Shown: positions 12,400-24,610 of the stretch, in pieces
Layout of the letters: the number at the start of each line of letters is the position of its first letter
Position numbering within the stretch: position 1 is the stretch's first letter
Origin: Welwitschia mirabilis
Taxonomy: Eukaryota > Gnetophyta > Gnetopsida > Welwitschiales
Assembly: GCA_051453625.1 (NCBI GenBank)
Contig: JBOZIK010000001.1
Span: forward strand, 137,856,275-137,920,274
DNA length: 64,000 bases
Direction: 5' to 3'
The notes under the pieces: model-generated
Told to the model about the DNA's origin: nothing
Seen by the model: only the letters and a program-made list of their open reading frames with translations
Database searches by the model: none
Program-made: the position numbers and the translations under genes

Positions 12400-15300
12400 T
12401 TTTACTCCTCCCTTAAAGGAGGCTTTTCCAAACTTTTTTCTCCTTAACATTTTGGCTTGGATTGAACATGAATCAAGGAAAAGGAATAATGCATTAATAA
12501 GGCAGATGGTAATGCTAGTTTATTTTTAATGGATGCAAGTAGTAAAGAAAAAAAATGATAAGGTGGGGAAGAGGGCAAGGAACATTCACAGGTAGCTTTA
12601 TGATAAAATATAGGTGTGGGGCTTTGTATTTATAAATGCCAGGATGAATTTAAATTGTTAATTGCTCTATTTCAATAGATGGCTGAGATTTATTAGGAGA
12701 TGAATCAACCTAAAGTAAAAATATGGATAATATGAACATTAATAATTAGATGTATGTGGATTTTTTAAGGGATGAAAAAGATAAAATTCCCTATTCTTCA
12801 ATGTGAATATTCTTCCATAAGTATCAAGGGTTTTAGTGATAGTTTCTAGCATAAAATTTTATTGCTATCTTAGAACTTCTATTGACTTCTTCTTTAGGAA
12901 ATTAAGATATTTTCTCAAGGATTGTCTTTTTTAGCATACTTTCTTACCTTATTTAAGTCATTACCATTGCTTATAAGTAATCAAGAGGAGGTGTTGCTAA
13001 TCTTGAACTCTATTTTGAAAAGATAACAATTATTCAGTCCAGCTTAAATTATAGAATTTAAACTACTTTGGCTACTTTATCTTTAGATTATGGTCCTTTT
13101 TGTATTTGTTTAATTTATGATTTAAATAGCTATAAGGAGAGATGTTATCTATGATAAGATATTTTGTATTCCCTTCCCTCTACTCCATGGTTATTTAATA
13201 GTCATTTTACTAAGATTGAATTTTTTATGATAAATTTAAAGGAATTTCTTTCACCATTAAATACTAGGAATATCACCATTGGTCTAATTTCAAAGAAAAG
13301 TTTTATCTGTCAGATTTGGATGGAGATAACTCAAGTTCTATTATTCATAAATATAATTGAAGCAAGTATTTCTTAAAGAAGATATTATTTTCAATAGATA
13401 AGAGATGATTTATTTCTCTGAACTTTCTTTTTCAAGGTCAGATTTTTGTGCTAATGTTCTTTAACATACAACATTATCAGATCATTTTCCTACTAAAATA
13501 AGAATCAGTGAAAGTTTTACCAAGACTAAATTTAATTTATTTTAATTGCATGCAAGTAATTTTTTTTCTACAACTACTGAAAGTATTCTTCAAATTCTTT
13601 GGAATGTGAATCCTCAACCTTTAGGCCCTAAAGGTTAGACTCAATCATGACATAATGCTATATATTATGTATGTAATGTGGAAAGACATTTTAGATATAG
13701 ATAGCTTTGCATCTAAATTCGGATTATGATAAGATTAAATTAATATTTAAGAATTATATAATAACTACTCCATGATCCATTTAATGCAAAAATTTAGAAT
13801 AAATTGGTGACAGCCAAATCAACTATTCAAAAATGGGATCTCTATTAAGTAGAACATTTTCTTATTAAAAGTCTTTCTTGGCTTAAAATTTAGGATAAAA
13901 ATTGCAATAAATTTTTGAAATATTTAAAAAATATTTTCCTATTCATTCTTTATATTAGCTCTTTTTTAATATTAATATTATTTTTTATCTTGATAATTTT
14001 CTTTCGTATTTAAGAAATAACTTTGTATAATCATTTTAAGTCATTCCTATGGATATCACAGCTTTTAAAAATACCACTTCCTTTTTTTTACAAATGTTAG
14101 AAGCTAATATTACTATTGGTGAACTAAAACAAGCTTATCTTTGAAGTTGATATTACTATAAATAAAGCTCAAAGATATGATGACCTTCTAGTTGAATTTT
14201 TCATAGTTTATTGAGAGATCATTGGTAATGACCTGTTTCATGTCATTTAAGAAACAATAGCTAAAATATAGTGGGGTCATTTTTTGAAATGAAAAAGTTA
14301 TTAGATGTCATCTGAAGTCTAGTGGTCTTACTTAAATTAGTAATTAACATCCAAGTACTCTTCTCAATGTAGAATATAAAATTTCATCTAAATGTTTAGC
14401 TTTAAGATTAAAGAAGATTCTTCTAAATATTATATGTCTCTAAAAAATAATATTTTTTTGTAAAATATAAATTTTAAATAATGTGATAATAACTTGGAAA
14501 AGTTTACAATTATAAAAATATATTAATCAAGATGTTCTTTTTATCAAATTAGATTATGCCAAGGCTGAGGATTAAATTAAATGGGATTTCATCCTTTATT
14601 TTATGTTAAAGCTTGATTTATATCTTATTTATTTATATTGTTAGCTATTCATTGATAACTAGAAATTTTAATATCAGTTCCCCTTTTACTATTCATCATT
14701 TAGTGAGGCAACATCATCTTTTGGATCCTTATCTGTTGATTATTACAATAGGCTTTCTTTAGCATCAGATTCAATGGGATATTTAGAATAAGACTATTAA
14801 TGGCATCATTTATATTAATCCTCCTAATTAGATTTTGAATATGCACTTTCTTAATAACTTCTCCTTTTGATTTGATAATAATTCTATTAATATTAATCAA
14901 CTTTTATATGGAATTGAACAGTATTTCCCTTATTTAAGTTCTTTTATCAATTAACTAAAATTATCTATTTATAACCTTATAAGAAATTATTAGAATTTAC
15001 TAGACAAGACCTAGAAGTTGGTGCAAGATCAATGCATCATTAAAATTCTAAGAACTCATTTTAATTTTTAAGCTTCTCCTTATTTTCTTTGGGATTAGGT
15101 CCTTGTTAGAGTTTGTAAAAAAAAGGAAAAATTAAAAATTAAATATCTTACCCTAGTAGGACTTTTTGCGGTTTGTATGACTAATATATATTTTATTCAT
15201 TTTTATTAGTCCTCTTGTTGAACATTTCTTAGTCTACTTAAAAGAAATTAGGGTGTATATTTAGGAATTTCGTGTGGTCATCTAAAGACTCCTAAAAAGG

Positions 15301-15560
15301 ATTTCATTACGTAGCTTGAATATGATTTCTTTATCTAAAAAATAATTTGGTTTATGTTTTATAATTTGTTTTAACTATGGTATTGTATTAATGGATAAGT
15401 AGCTCTTTTAGCATTTTGATTTTCAACATATTGTTCAAAAATCATTACAACTTCATCCTCAACAGGATTTTAATTAAAAACCTTTTTAAAAGAGCATTCA
15501 CTTTATTAGTTAGATTTTCTCATTGCAAAAATTGAAAAAGGAAAATAAAAAGAAGAGGAA
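12400..15560 (+). mobile_element. decayed L1-type LINE, plus strand
   Basis: The order is endonuclease, linker, reverse transcriptase. LSDHFPTKIRIS near 13470-13510 is the endonuclease C-terminal SDHxP box. SFLGLKFRIKIAINF-like text at 13870-13920 corresponds to the linker that normally reads WLKEGDKNT. GELKQAYL at about 14110-14140 and EFFIVY*EIIGNDLF at 14190-14240 match the RT fingers. ISSKCLALRLKKILLNII at 14380-14430 matches the segment normally SKILANRLKKILP. A region at 14690-14900 corresponds to the palm. Frameshifts and stops are frequent. The 3' end is not sharply defined. Confidence 0.72.
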
Positions 15561-16211
15561 AGGGGAAAAAGGAGATTAAAAAACTTCTAGACACACATGT
15601 TTTTTATAGTAATTGAAAAGTTGGTACATATTACATTAATAGATTAATTAAGAAAATATATCTATACATTTAGCTCTTTTAACATGTGTTTTTTCTTAAG
15701 TGGATGATGTTGTTGTATACTTCAGTTGGTTTCATGAATTTTAGATTAACAACTCATGAGATCTAAAAAGACATTATTTCTCTTAATTACCTTAAGCTAG
15801 CAGATTATTTTTTTCTTAATTTTCTTAAGCTAGTAGATTAATAGATTTCTTGTTGGTAATTTAAAACTCTCTATCATTTCTTTTCTTCTTTTTTTAAAAA
15901 AAAAAAAGTATATTAAACTAGAAATTTTACATTAGGAAGGCAATAACACCCTAACTTGATAGGAACTTTGAACTATTCAAAGAAAGGAAAAATATTCAGC
16001 TGAAAGTTTAGAAATAGATTAGAAACATAACAAAATTGGAGGTGAAAGCACCCCTAGGAAACTAACTAAAGACAAGAAACTAACTATAGAGTATTATGCA
16101 TCAACTACTAGGAAAAACTGCTAACTAATAAACTAGGGGCGAAAACACCTTAGAATACCAAAAATGATAAAGCTTAACTTAGGCTAGAGAAAAGACCTGA
16201 AATGTGGAGTA

Positions 16212-16469
16212 TTAGTATCCTCTACAGAAAGGGAAAATATTATCATGATTGTGTTCTAGTAAAAAGTAGCCCGTCTCATCAGATAGCACCTGAAAGTCTT
16301 GATTTACATCTTTGAATTCTTTAGCACCTATTGGATTTTTATTTGGATGTAGTCTAAAAGCTTTGTTTCTATAACTAGACTTAATGGCTTAAGGAGGGCC
16401 TCTGTGGAAGATTTCTAATGTGATAAAGAACTGTCTCTTCAGTTTATGGATTATTGCTAGCATAACTTC
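16212..16469 (-). pseudogene. J-domain at C-terminus of LINE ORF2, copy 1
   Basis: Translating the minus strand from 16469 gives one frame of 65 residues up to a conserved DE, then about 20 more to a TAA at 16214-16212. It contains AIKSSYRNKAFRLHPNKN, then GAKEFKDVNQDFQVLSDE. This follows the J-domain plan: a helix with IKxxYRxxA, the HPD loop followed by KN, then EFKxVNxAFxVLSD. The loop reads HPN rather than HPD, one G-to-A step from Asp. Only one stop lies inside, at the position of Leu-Asn in copy 3. J-domains bind and stimulate Hsp70 ATPases; whether this one did is unknown. The homologous segment of copy 3 keeps HPDK. Confidence 0.8.
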
Positions 16470-18118
16470 CTAATGTGCAGTGTTCATATCTATATCCTCC
16501 TGAGGATTATGCTACATTTTTACTAAAGAAGAGTCCATGATTAAATTATGGGTAGAACTGGGGCTCCTTTCTGGCTAAGGGGAGTCCTACTTATGCCTTC
16601 CTTACTTCTTGGAGTTGTATGTTAAATGTTCCTATTAGCTTCTTATCTATCTCTTAGGATGTCTCTTGAGTTGTTTCCTATTAGGCTAGGGGCATATCCA
16701 TCTTCTCTGTCTAGTCTAGAGGCAGATTTACCCCTCGCTGACTAAGGCTATCTTATGTAATGTTCCCCTCAAAATGAGGGGTTCCTTTCGTAGTGGCTCT
16801 TCTCTTAGTATCTCTCCTTGGTAGAGTCTAATGTGGATGTCACCATGGAGGAGGAGAAGGGACCTCTCTTACCTTGATTTCATTGGCTACTTGCCAAAGA
16901 GCCAGAACTAATCTAGAATATCTTAATTCCAAATTCCAAACTGGTCAATTGTCATATCTTGATTTCAAATTCGACCAAACCCTTCATACCATGTGAGGCC
17001 TTGGGGAATTGATCCCTAGTGATCAAACTCTACTATACCTATATGCGTTAAGGTATCATTACGATATTGTGAAGTGAATTCTTGAGAGCTTAGAGCAGCA
17101 CTAGATTGGATGAAGTATCAAATGACTAGTTTTGCAGCTAAACCCCATGGGGGCAGTAGCACCTTTTAACTGGTGTGTCCACTAGGTAACTTAGGGACAC
17201 CACTGAGAAAGAAGTGAAACACTTCATGCTACCCTCTAATTCTAAGACAGATTCTTTTTCCAGCTATAGGGATCTTCAAAAGTCTAAAGAAGGAATCTTT
17301 GGTTATTTTGATAGAGATTATTCCATATATTATGCACTGTTCTCTCTAACGTCTATAAAAGGGAGGTGATATCATCCCCCAGATCTCTTTTAAGCTTGTA
17401 TAGAAAGGTTTTCCAACCCACATCATGCACTTTTTCCCATAAGATTAGGCAACCTTCAAAGATTCTAGGGTTGAATGACTCAACAGTGGGTGTAGCTTTC
17501 ATTGCAAGTCTAATTTGAGAGTGGTAGTGTTTAATCCTCCTAGTAGTATTTAAAGGAAATGGTAAGGGGGCATTATTGAAAATTAGATCATTTCTAATTC
17601 TTCAAATTTGCTAATATGTTAAACAGATTCCATTATTTAAGTAAGTATCAGAAACGTTATAGGTTTGGTAGTATGTCTTCATTATTACTATTAATTCTTT
17701 ACTTTAGGTGCATTGATGAAATAAGTAATGTGTAGTTTCAAAACATGATTGGTAGATAAGATAGCTTGTTTCCACTTGAAATCCCCTCTTGAGTAGTTGA
17801 TCTCTAGTGAAAACTCTATGGTAATCTTTTATCTAATAAAATACTTTATTTTTTTTTGGAGTTTAACCCTTCAAATATTTCTTATAGAAGTCATCTTTCC
17901 CTTTTTTTTAAAAAGAATCTATTTAGTTGATTTGTCTGAGAAATGTTTGATTCTAGAAGTTGTTTACAAGCTTTGCTGAGATGTTTTCTTAGGTAGGACT
18001 CTTCCTAATCAATGCTCTAATTTGAATATTTATAATTGATTAAATCATTCTAAGTTTATTCTTTTTTATGCATTCTTTTTAATATCCTGTAAGCTCCAGT
18101 AAGGATGTAATCCTTTAG

Positions 18119-19512
18119 TCACTGAATCCCCCATCCTTCTGATTCTTTTAGATGAGCTATTATCTCCAATTTACAAAGATGAATTCGATTTTGGTTTTTA
18201 CCTCTAAACCATATGAATTCCTTCAATATCTTATTGATTTTTTGAATAATATTCCTTGGGGAGTAATAAGAAAAGCTATATATCAAAAAGAACAGATTAA
18301 ATATGAGTTTGTGAGGATGATCTTTGCTTTGGATGAGAGAAAATTGTTCTACCAGAAGTTGCATTGTCTTTGTATAAACTCAAGGATGTAATTCCAAGTG
18401 AGGATCTTATGCCAATTCTAAAGGGGAATTCCCAGGTAAATATTCTGTAAGTCTTCTAGTTTTGCATTCAGAATTCGAGCAATTTCACCTCCTCTAATAC
18501 TGTTTCTACCTAAAGTATGGATTTTTAACTTGTTCCAGTTGGTGTAAAGACCCGTAGTCATTACAAAATGGTTCATGAAATTCTTGATAGCTTTTACTTA
18601 CTGACATGAAGCCTTGGTTATAATGATGGTATCATCTATATAATGATTATTGATAAAAGCTTGATCTCCAATTCTGATTCCTATAACTCCATTACTCTTT
18701 AAGAAGACATGTAAAACATTCATCACAAAGATAAAAAGATATGGGAATAAAGGATTCCCTTGTCTTAATCCTTGAGCTACTAAAAAGAATTTTGATCTAT
18801 GATTATTAACCTCCACATTGAATTTAGCTAATGTCTGCATATCTAGCCAAAGATTAATTATTTCTTAATGAAAACTAGTTTTCCTAAGAATACTTCTTAA
18901 TACTTGCTAACTAACCAAATCATAAGCTTTAGCAACATACAATTTAATAATGAGAAGAGAAAATTTATATTTTTTAATAAAATGAATGGTCTCATGAGTC
19001 AAGAGGATTTGGGCTTCGATATACCTAGATCAGATGAATCCTATCTGATTTTTTGAAATCATCTTAGGAAGAAGAGGGCCAATATGGCCAATCATGATTT
19101 TTGTGAATTATAAAGACCATTGTAGATACCTAAATGTCTAAAGTCCTCTTGTTTATTGGCATCTCTCTTTTTAGGGACAAGAACCACCCTGGTCTATTCA
19201 TTTCCCTAGGAATTATTTTATAGTAATAAACATATAGCATAACATCCTAAACATTATCCTCCAATATGGAAAAGTGAGATTTGAGAAGTTTAACTAGTCA
19301 CCCATAAGGGCCGAGAACTCTATTAATCTTTATAGACCTCACAGCAGTCAAGACTTTATTTCTACTCAAGATTTTAATAAGCAGGGAATTCTCCTCATTA
19401 GAAATTCTTTTATTCTTTGGAATAAGGTTAGGGGTGATATTGTCCCATCTCCAAATTCTTATAAGATGGGCTTACATTTCCTTATCTATGTCCTATTCAT
19501 TTTCTATTATTT
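18119..19512 (-). pseudogene. LINE ORF2 reverse transcriptase domain, copy 1 (broken)
   Basis: The open segment 18598-18840 contains GLRQGNPLFPYLFIFVMNVL and, 30 residues on, YIDDTIIIT, which is the L1-type palm with the FADD box read as YIDD. The next open segment, 18119-18364, contains KINKILKEFIWFRGKNQN and ends ESEGWGIQ, matching the post-RT segment that normally ends GGLG. The upstream fingers read VVLVPKKRDANKQEDF near 19150-19200. Stops separate the segments. The enzyme would perform target-primed reverse transcription of its own mRNA. Confidence 0.85.
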
Positions 19513-19612
19513 NNNNNNNNNNNNNNNNNNNNNNNNNNNNNNNNNNNNNNNNNNNNNNNNNNNNNNNNNNNNNNNNNNNNNNNNNNNNNNNNNNNNNNNN
19601 NNNNNNNNNNNN
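19513..19612. other. assembly gap, 100 N
   Basis: Exactly 100 N, the usual placeholder for a gap of unknown size. It sits between the RT N-terminal part of LINE copy 1 and the C-terminal part of LINE copy 2. Confidence 1.
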
Positions 19613-22600
19613 TTAAAGGGCCTAAACAAAGAAGAAGGGCAAATTAATCTGGTTCCCTAGGTCTAGGGCTTTGAGAAAATCAAAGTATAGTTCTAAGAGC
19701 TTTGAGCAATAGCCATATTGAATAAAGTATTAGTTAATTAATTCTACACCTAAGCCCCAAGAGGGCAGAATCACCTTCTGGCTAATGTATCCATTAGATA
19801 GCTTAGGAACACCATCAAGAAAGAAATGGAGTGCCTCTCACTGCCCTCAGCTTTTAAGGGGATCCTTTCTCTAGCTACTAGGATTTCTAGGAGTCTGGAA
19901 AGAGATTCTTCAATTATGTCAATTCAAATTCTTATAAATGTTATGCACTGCCCTCTTCAATGTCTATAAAATAGGGCAATATTGGCTCCTAGGTCTTCCT
20001 TGAGTTTATGTAGGAGGATTACACATCCCACAACTTGCACTTTGTCCCACAAGTTTAGGCATCCTTCAAATAGTCCAAGATTAGATGGCTTGATGATGGG
20101 TGTATCTCCCATTGCAATTCCGATTTGAGAATGGCAATGCTTAATCCTCCTAGTGATATCTAATGGAAAGAGTAAGAAGGCACTATTAAAAATTAAATCA
20201 TTTCTAGTTCTCTAAATCTACGAATAAGTCAAGTGAATCCCATCATTTAACCAAATATCAGATGCATTGTAGGTCTGGAAGTGCTTCTTCATTATTGTCA
20301 TTAACTTTTTACTTCAAGTGCATTGATGAAATATGTGATTTGCATTTTCAAGATAAGACTGGTAGACAGGACAGGCTATTTTCACTTGTAAATCCCTCTT
20401 ATGCAATTAATCTCTAGTGAGGACTTTATGGTGATCCTTCAACTAATAAAATAATTTAATTTTTTCTAAAATTTCGCCCTTCTAGAATTTCTTATAAGAG
20501 TCATCTTTTCCATATTTCTTTTGGAGGATCTATTTGACTATATCTGCATGGCAAATATTTAAGTCTCACAAGAGTCTTCAATCTTTAGTAAGATGTTTTC
20601 TCAAGTAGGATTCTCCCTAATCTATGTTCTAATTTGAGTAATTGTAATTAATTAAGTCACTCTAGGGTTTTCCTCTCTTAGTTAGTCTTTTTAAGATTCA
20701 GTGAGCTCCTATAAAAAGATAGTTCTCTGGTCTCTAGATCCCCTAGCCTCCTAATTCCTTGGGTTAAGCTATTATCTTTCATTTGCAAAGGTGAATATGA
20801 TTTTGATCTTTCACTCTAGACTAAATGAGTTCATTTAGAATTCTGTGAATTTTTTGAATGATGTTCTTCGAGGAGATGATAACGAAAGCTATGTATCTAA
20901 AGAAAGAGATTGAAGATGAATTTTCAAGAATAATCTTTTCCTTAGAGAAGAGAAAATTATTCTACCAGAAGTTACATCATCTTTGAATAGACTCAACGAT
21001 GTAGTTCCTGGTAAGGGTCTTATGTCAATTCTGAAGGGAAATTCCTAGGTAGATGTTTCAGAGATCTCCTAATTTAGCATTTAGAATTCTGATGATTTCA
21101 CCCCCTCTGATATTGTTTCTACCCCATGTATGGATTCTTAACTTGTTCTAATTGGTATAGAGACTTGTAGCTACCACAAAAAGGTTCATGGAATTCTTAA
21201 TAGCTCTTGTTTACTAATATGATACCCTAGTCATGATGATAGTGTCATCTACATAGTGGTTATTAATGAAGGTTTGACTTCTTATCCTAATTCCTAAAGC
21301 TCCATTACTCTTTAAGAAAGCCTGTAAAACATTCATAATAAATAAGAAAAGATATGGAAATAAGGGATCCCTTTGTCTTATTTCTCAACCTATTGAGAAA
21401 AATTTGAACTGGTGGTTGTTAACCTCCACACTAAATTCAGCTGATGCTTGCATATCTAGCCATAGATCAATGATGTCTTGATGAAATCTAGTTTTCTTAA
21501 GGATACATCTAAATGCGTGTCAACTAATAGAATCCTAAGCTTTAGCGATATCCAATTTAGTAATAAGAAGAGGGAATTTATGTTTTTTAATAGAATGAAT
21601 GATCTCATGAGTCAAGAGGATTTGATCTTGGATATACTTGGATTGGATGAAGCAAGCTTGATTCTTAGAAATCACCTTGAGCAGCAGGGGGATGATATGG
21701 CTAACCATGATTATTGCATAGATTCTATAAAGAACATTGCAAATACCTATGGGTCTGAAATCCTTCAGTTTGTTGGCATCCCTTTTTTGGGGGATAAGAA
21801 CCATCCTGGTTCTATTCATTTCCTTGGGAATGCGCTTATTGTGAAAAATATCTCGCATGACATCCTAAAGATTATTCCCCAAAATGGAAAAGTGAGATTT
21901 GAAAAGCTCAACTGGCCACCCGGCTGGTCTAAGTGCTTTATTATTATTCATAGACCTCATAACTGACAGGACTTCATCTCTGCTAGAGGTTTAATAAGTT
22001 TGGAGTTGTCCTCTTTAGAAATTCTCCTATTCTCTAGGATAAGGCTTAGGGCAATATGTCCCATTTTCCCAAATTCTCATGAGGTGAGCCTGCATTTCAC
22101 TAGTTATTTGTTTTCAATTATGTGATCTCTGATGGTAAGGCTTCTAACCCTATTGTCTGCTCTGTGCTGATTGGCTTACCAAAAGAAAAACTAAGTATGC
22201 TTGTCGCCATCTTTAAGCCATTTTATCCTTAATTATTCTCTCCAATCATTTTTCTCATTAGCATTTGGGCGCCGATATTCCCTGTTGCATAGGCTTTCTT
22301 AGTCTTCTCCCTCGTCCTACTTAGTCTAGATTCTTTGGATTTCTTCCTCAAGTTCTTTTTTAACTCAAAACTATCTTTATCTTTCCTTCTCCAATCCTTT
22401 ATATGGGCTTTTAAGGTATTGAGGCCTTTATAAAGAAAAGTTATGGGTTGTGTCCTATCATACTAGGATCATATTTTTTCATTAATATTCTAGTTTCTAT
22501 CTAATTAATCTAATACCGTTCTATGCAAAATAGAGTTCTCTGGGGTGAAATCGCCCCTACTGTGAGTCTGATAGGACAATGATCTAAAGCTATCTTATTC

Positions 22601-23187
22601 AAGCCATAAGCTTCAATTAGGAGCTTCGCTAAATCCTTATCAGTAAGGATTCTGTCGATCTTGAACATGATCAGATTGTTATCTATTCTTCTATTAGATC
22701 ATGTGTGCTTGCATCCAGTAATATGAACATCTTTCGTGCCGAAAAAACTTTCAGAATTGAAGCTCCTCTAGAATTCTAGTTATCACCCCATAATTTTTTC
22801 TAGTAATGACACCATTTATTGAAATCTCCAGAATGAGCCATTTATATTTATCTATCATAATCCACTATAATTCTTCTAATATAAAGGCTTTATCTTGATT
22901 GTTTTAGGGATTATAAATGTTTCTTATAGTATAACCTTCTTCTTTAAGAAAAATTATGATGTGGTTCTTGCTGCTAGTAATCAGATCTACCTTCTTTTTC
23001 ATGAAAATCATGAGGCCTCCAGATTTACCTTGGGCTGCTACCTCAAACTCACTATTTTCGTATCATTTTTTATTTTTATTTTCTGTAAATAAACTAAATC
23101 AATATTAAGCTAACTAATAAGATTTCTTAAGATCTTTTTCTTATAGGAGGACCCTAATCCCCTGTAATTCCATGTAAGATAATTCAT
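19613..23187 (-). pseudogene. LINE ORF2: endonuclease, RT, zf-RVT (broken, 3' truncated by gap)
   Basis: ATG at 23187-23185 gives MNYLTWNYRGLGSSYKKK, the usual L1 endonuclease start (xWNxRGL). The endonuclease ends near 22580 with KIDRILTDKDL and LDHCPIRLTVG. RT fingers (21858-21535) read MVLIPQKRDANKLKDFRPIG and later NQACFIQSKYIQDQILLTHE. The palm (about 21410-21225) reads RQRDPLFPYLFLF and YVDDTIIMT. The zinc region (about 20375-20320) reads CPVYQSYLENANHIFHQC. It starts 28 bp after the ORF1 stop, so the element was bicistronic. Multiple stops. Endonuclease nicks target DNA; RT copies the RNA there. Confidence 0.86.
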
Positions 23188-23215
23188 TAGGGTGTTTTCA
23201 TCTCTTTCTAGATAC

Positions 23216-24288
23216 TTAACCTTTCCTTAGTGTATCTTCAATAGTGGCTTGCAAACTATTAGCCACATTCTCTATCGTTTTCCTTTTTTGAAGGGTTTTA
23301 TTACTAGGCCTACCTTTTGTTTGAGTTTCCACATCATAGATTCATTAGTATTTGGTAGTTGTTGGGGGTCTTATTCTTTCATAAAAGGTTAAAAAGGGTT
23401 GTACTTTCTTTCTTATACCTCCTTCTCTTTACTGTCCTTAGTTTCCCTGGGGAAAACAGTAGTACTTTTCCTCGTCTTTTCCTTCCTTTGCTTTTGTTGA
23501 CATATTTTCTAACTATATGTAGTCTTCCCACAAAAATTATAGGTTTCCTTCTGCTTTTCCTTAATGTAAACCAACTATTTTTTATATTCTTCTCTTAAAT
23601 AACCCATTCTACCACAATGTGAGCAATTCTTTTTAGAAGAAACATACCTCTCCAAAATGTACCCTGATTTATCACAAGCATTACATGGGACTAGAAGGTT
23701 CTCATAAGTAACTTCAAGTTCATAAGTATCCCTTTTAGATCTGAATTTTATAGATTAAATCTCTTTTGTCTCCTCTAGGCTCATCCATATACAAAATCTT
23801 ATTAGAACTAGTCTTTTCTATTTGATAGTAATCCTATTTAGTTTGATTACTTCACCAAACTAAGCAGTAATTTTTCTTAAGAGATCTTCATCTCAAAACT
23901 CTAATGGAAGCTTGTGGATGTGGATCCAAATTGACTGCCTCCTAAATAGGTTCGAGTCTGATTGTGCCCCTAGTGTCCATTTGGCTAAGGCAAGACCCTG
24001 TACCCCAAAGAACCAAGGTCCTCTTATGATTATTTCATCCTAATCTCATTCATTACCCAACTAGAAAAGCACTAGCCCTTCTGACATAGTAATAATGTCA
24101 ACTTTACTAACTCTAGTTCATGTAGTTGCCACCCATCCATAAATCCGATCTAGCCTTAATCATAGGTCAGATGAAACAAACTTTCTAAATAAACTAAACT
24201 GAAGTTTCTTCTTGATCTCATAGTAGGCATGATCATCAATATCCAAAACTATGGATTTCCCTTTCCTAAAGAATTGATTCTTCTCCAT
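23216..24288 (-). pseudogene. LINE ORF1, gag-like protein with DUF4283-type fold and zinc knuckles (broken)
   Basis: ATG at 24288-24286 starts MEKNQFFRKGKSIVLDIDD. Downstream come RGPWFFGVQGLALAKWTLG, the end of a DUF4283-like RNA-binding region, and QSIWIHIHKLPLEF, normally VWVxLxxLPxEFW. Three degenerate CCHC knuckles follow: CNACDKSGYILERY, NCSHCGRMGYLREE and YNFCGKTTYSxKIC. His has become Tyr in each, and some Cys have also changed. The C-terminus is basic (RPSNKTLQKRKTIENVAN) and ends at TAA 23218-23216 in another frame, so at least one frameshift exists. Nine in-frame stops (four TGA, four TAG, one TAA) lie before the first knuckle. The protein would coat LINE RNA. Confidence 0.82.
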
Positions 24289-24610
24289 GTTAGAGCTAAA
24301 CCCATCTAAAAAAGAACCCTAAAAATATATCAGAACTGAGATTTCAAAAGATTCTGCAACTTACTCATAGAAAGTCTATTTAGTGGCTGATATTGCGCCT
24401 TGTACTCCATGACCAAGAATCTAAACTGCCCCTCTGCCCCGCTTTTCTGTCGATCCGAGCTCTTCTAAGCCTTCCTTCCTTCTGTTCTCTAGGTCTACTA
24501 AGCCCTAGCAAAACTCCAAAACCCTCTAGAGCACATCAATGAGGTTTTAAAAATCTCTCAATTGTTTACCAACTCTTTATCCTTCGTATTTCATCATGTA
24601 ATATTTCTTT

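Larger units (their letters stand above)
15880..19512 (-). mobile_element. LINE family J, copy 1 (5' part lost at gap, 3' end present)
   Basis: An L1-type LINE on the minus strand. From the gap at 19512 it runs through RT fingers (about 19210-18850), RT palm (18840-18598), the thumb/connection (18364-18119), a zf-RVT-like zinc region (about 17790-17690), a long C-terminal extension and a J-domain (16469-16212). A T-rich tail on the plus strand at about 15880-15905 marks the likely poly(A) end. Sequence and order match copy 2 (19613-24610) and copy 3 (27120-29480). Confidence 0.85.
19613..24610 (-). mobile_element. LINE family J, copy 2 (most complete 5' half)
   Basis: Minus-strand L1-type element with a 5' leader (about 24600-24289), ORF1 (24288-23216), a 28-bp intergenic spacer and ORF2 from 23187 with endonuclease, RT and zf-RVT region. 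The 3' end, including the expected J-domain, falls in the gap at 19513-19612: the zinc region is at about 20320-20375, and in the other copies the J-domain lies about 1.34-1.40 kb beyond it. It is the best template for reading the family. Confidence 0.88.

Noticed and set aside
18152-18391. 79-codon plus-strand ORF
   Set aside because: Shadow of the minus-strand LINE post-RT segment at 18119-18364.
21478-21966. 162-codon plus-strand ORF
   Set aside because: It is antisense to the LINE RT segment 21535-21858, which has clear RT motifs; the plus frame has no family resemblance.
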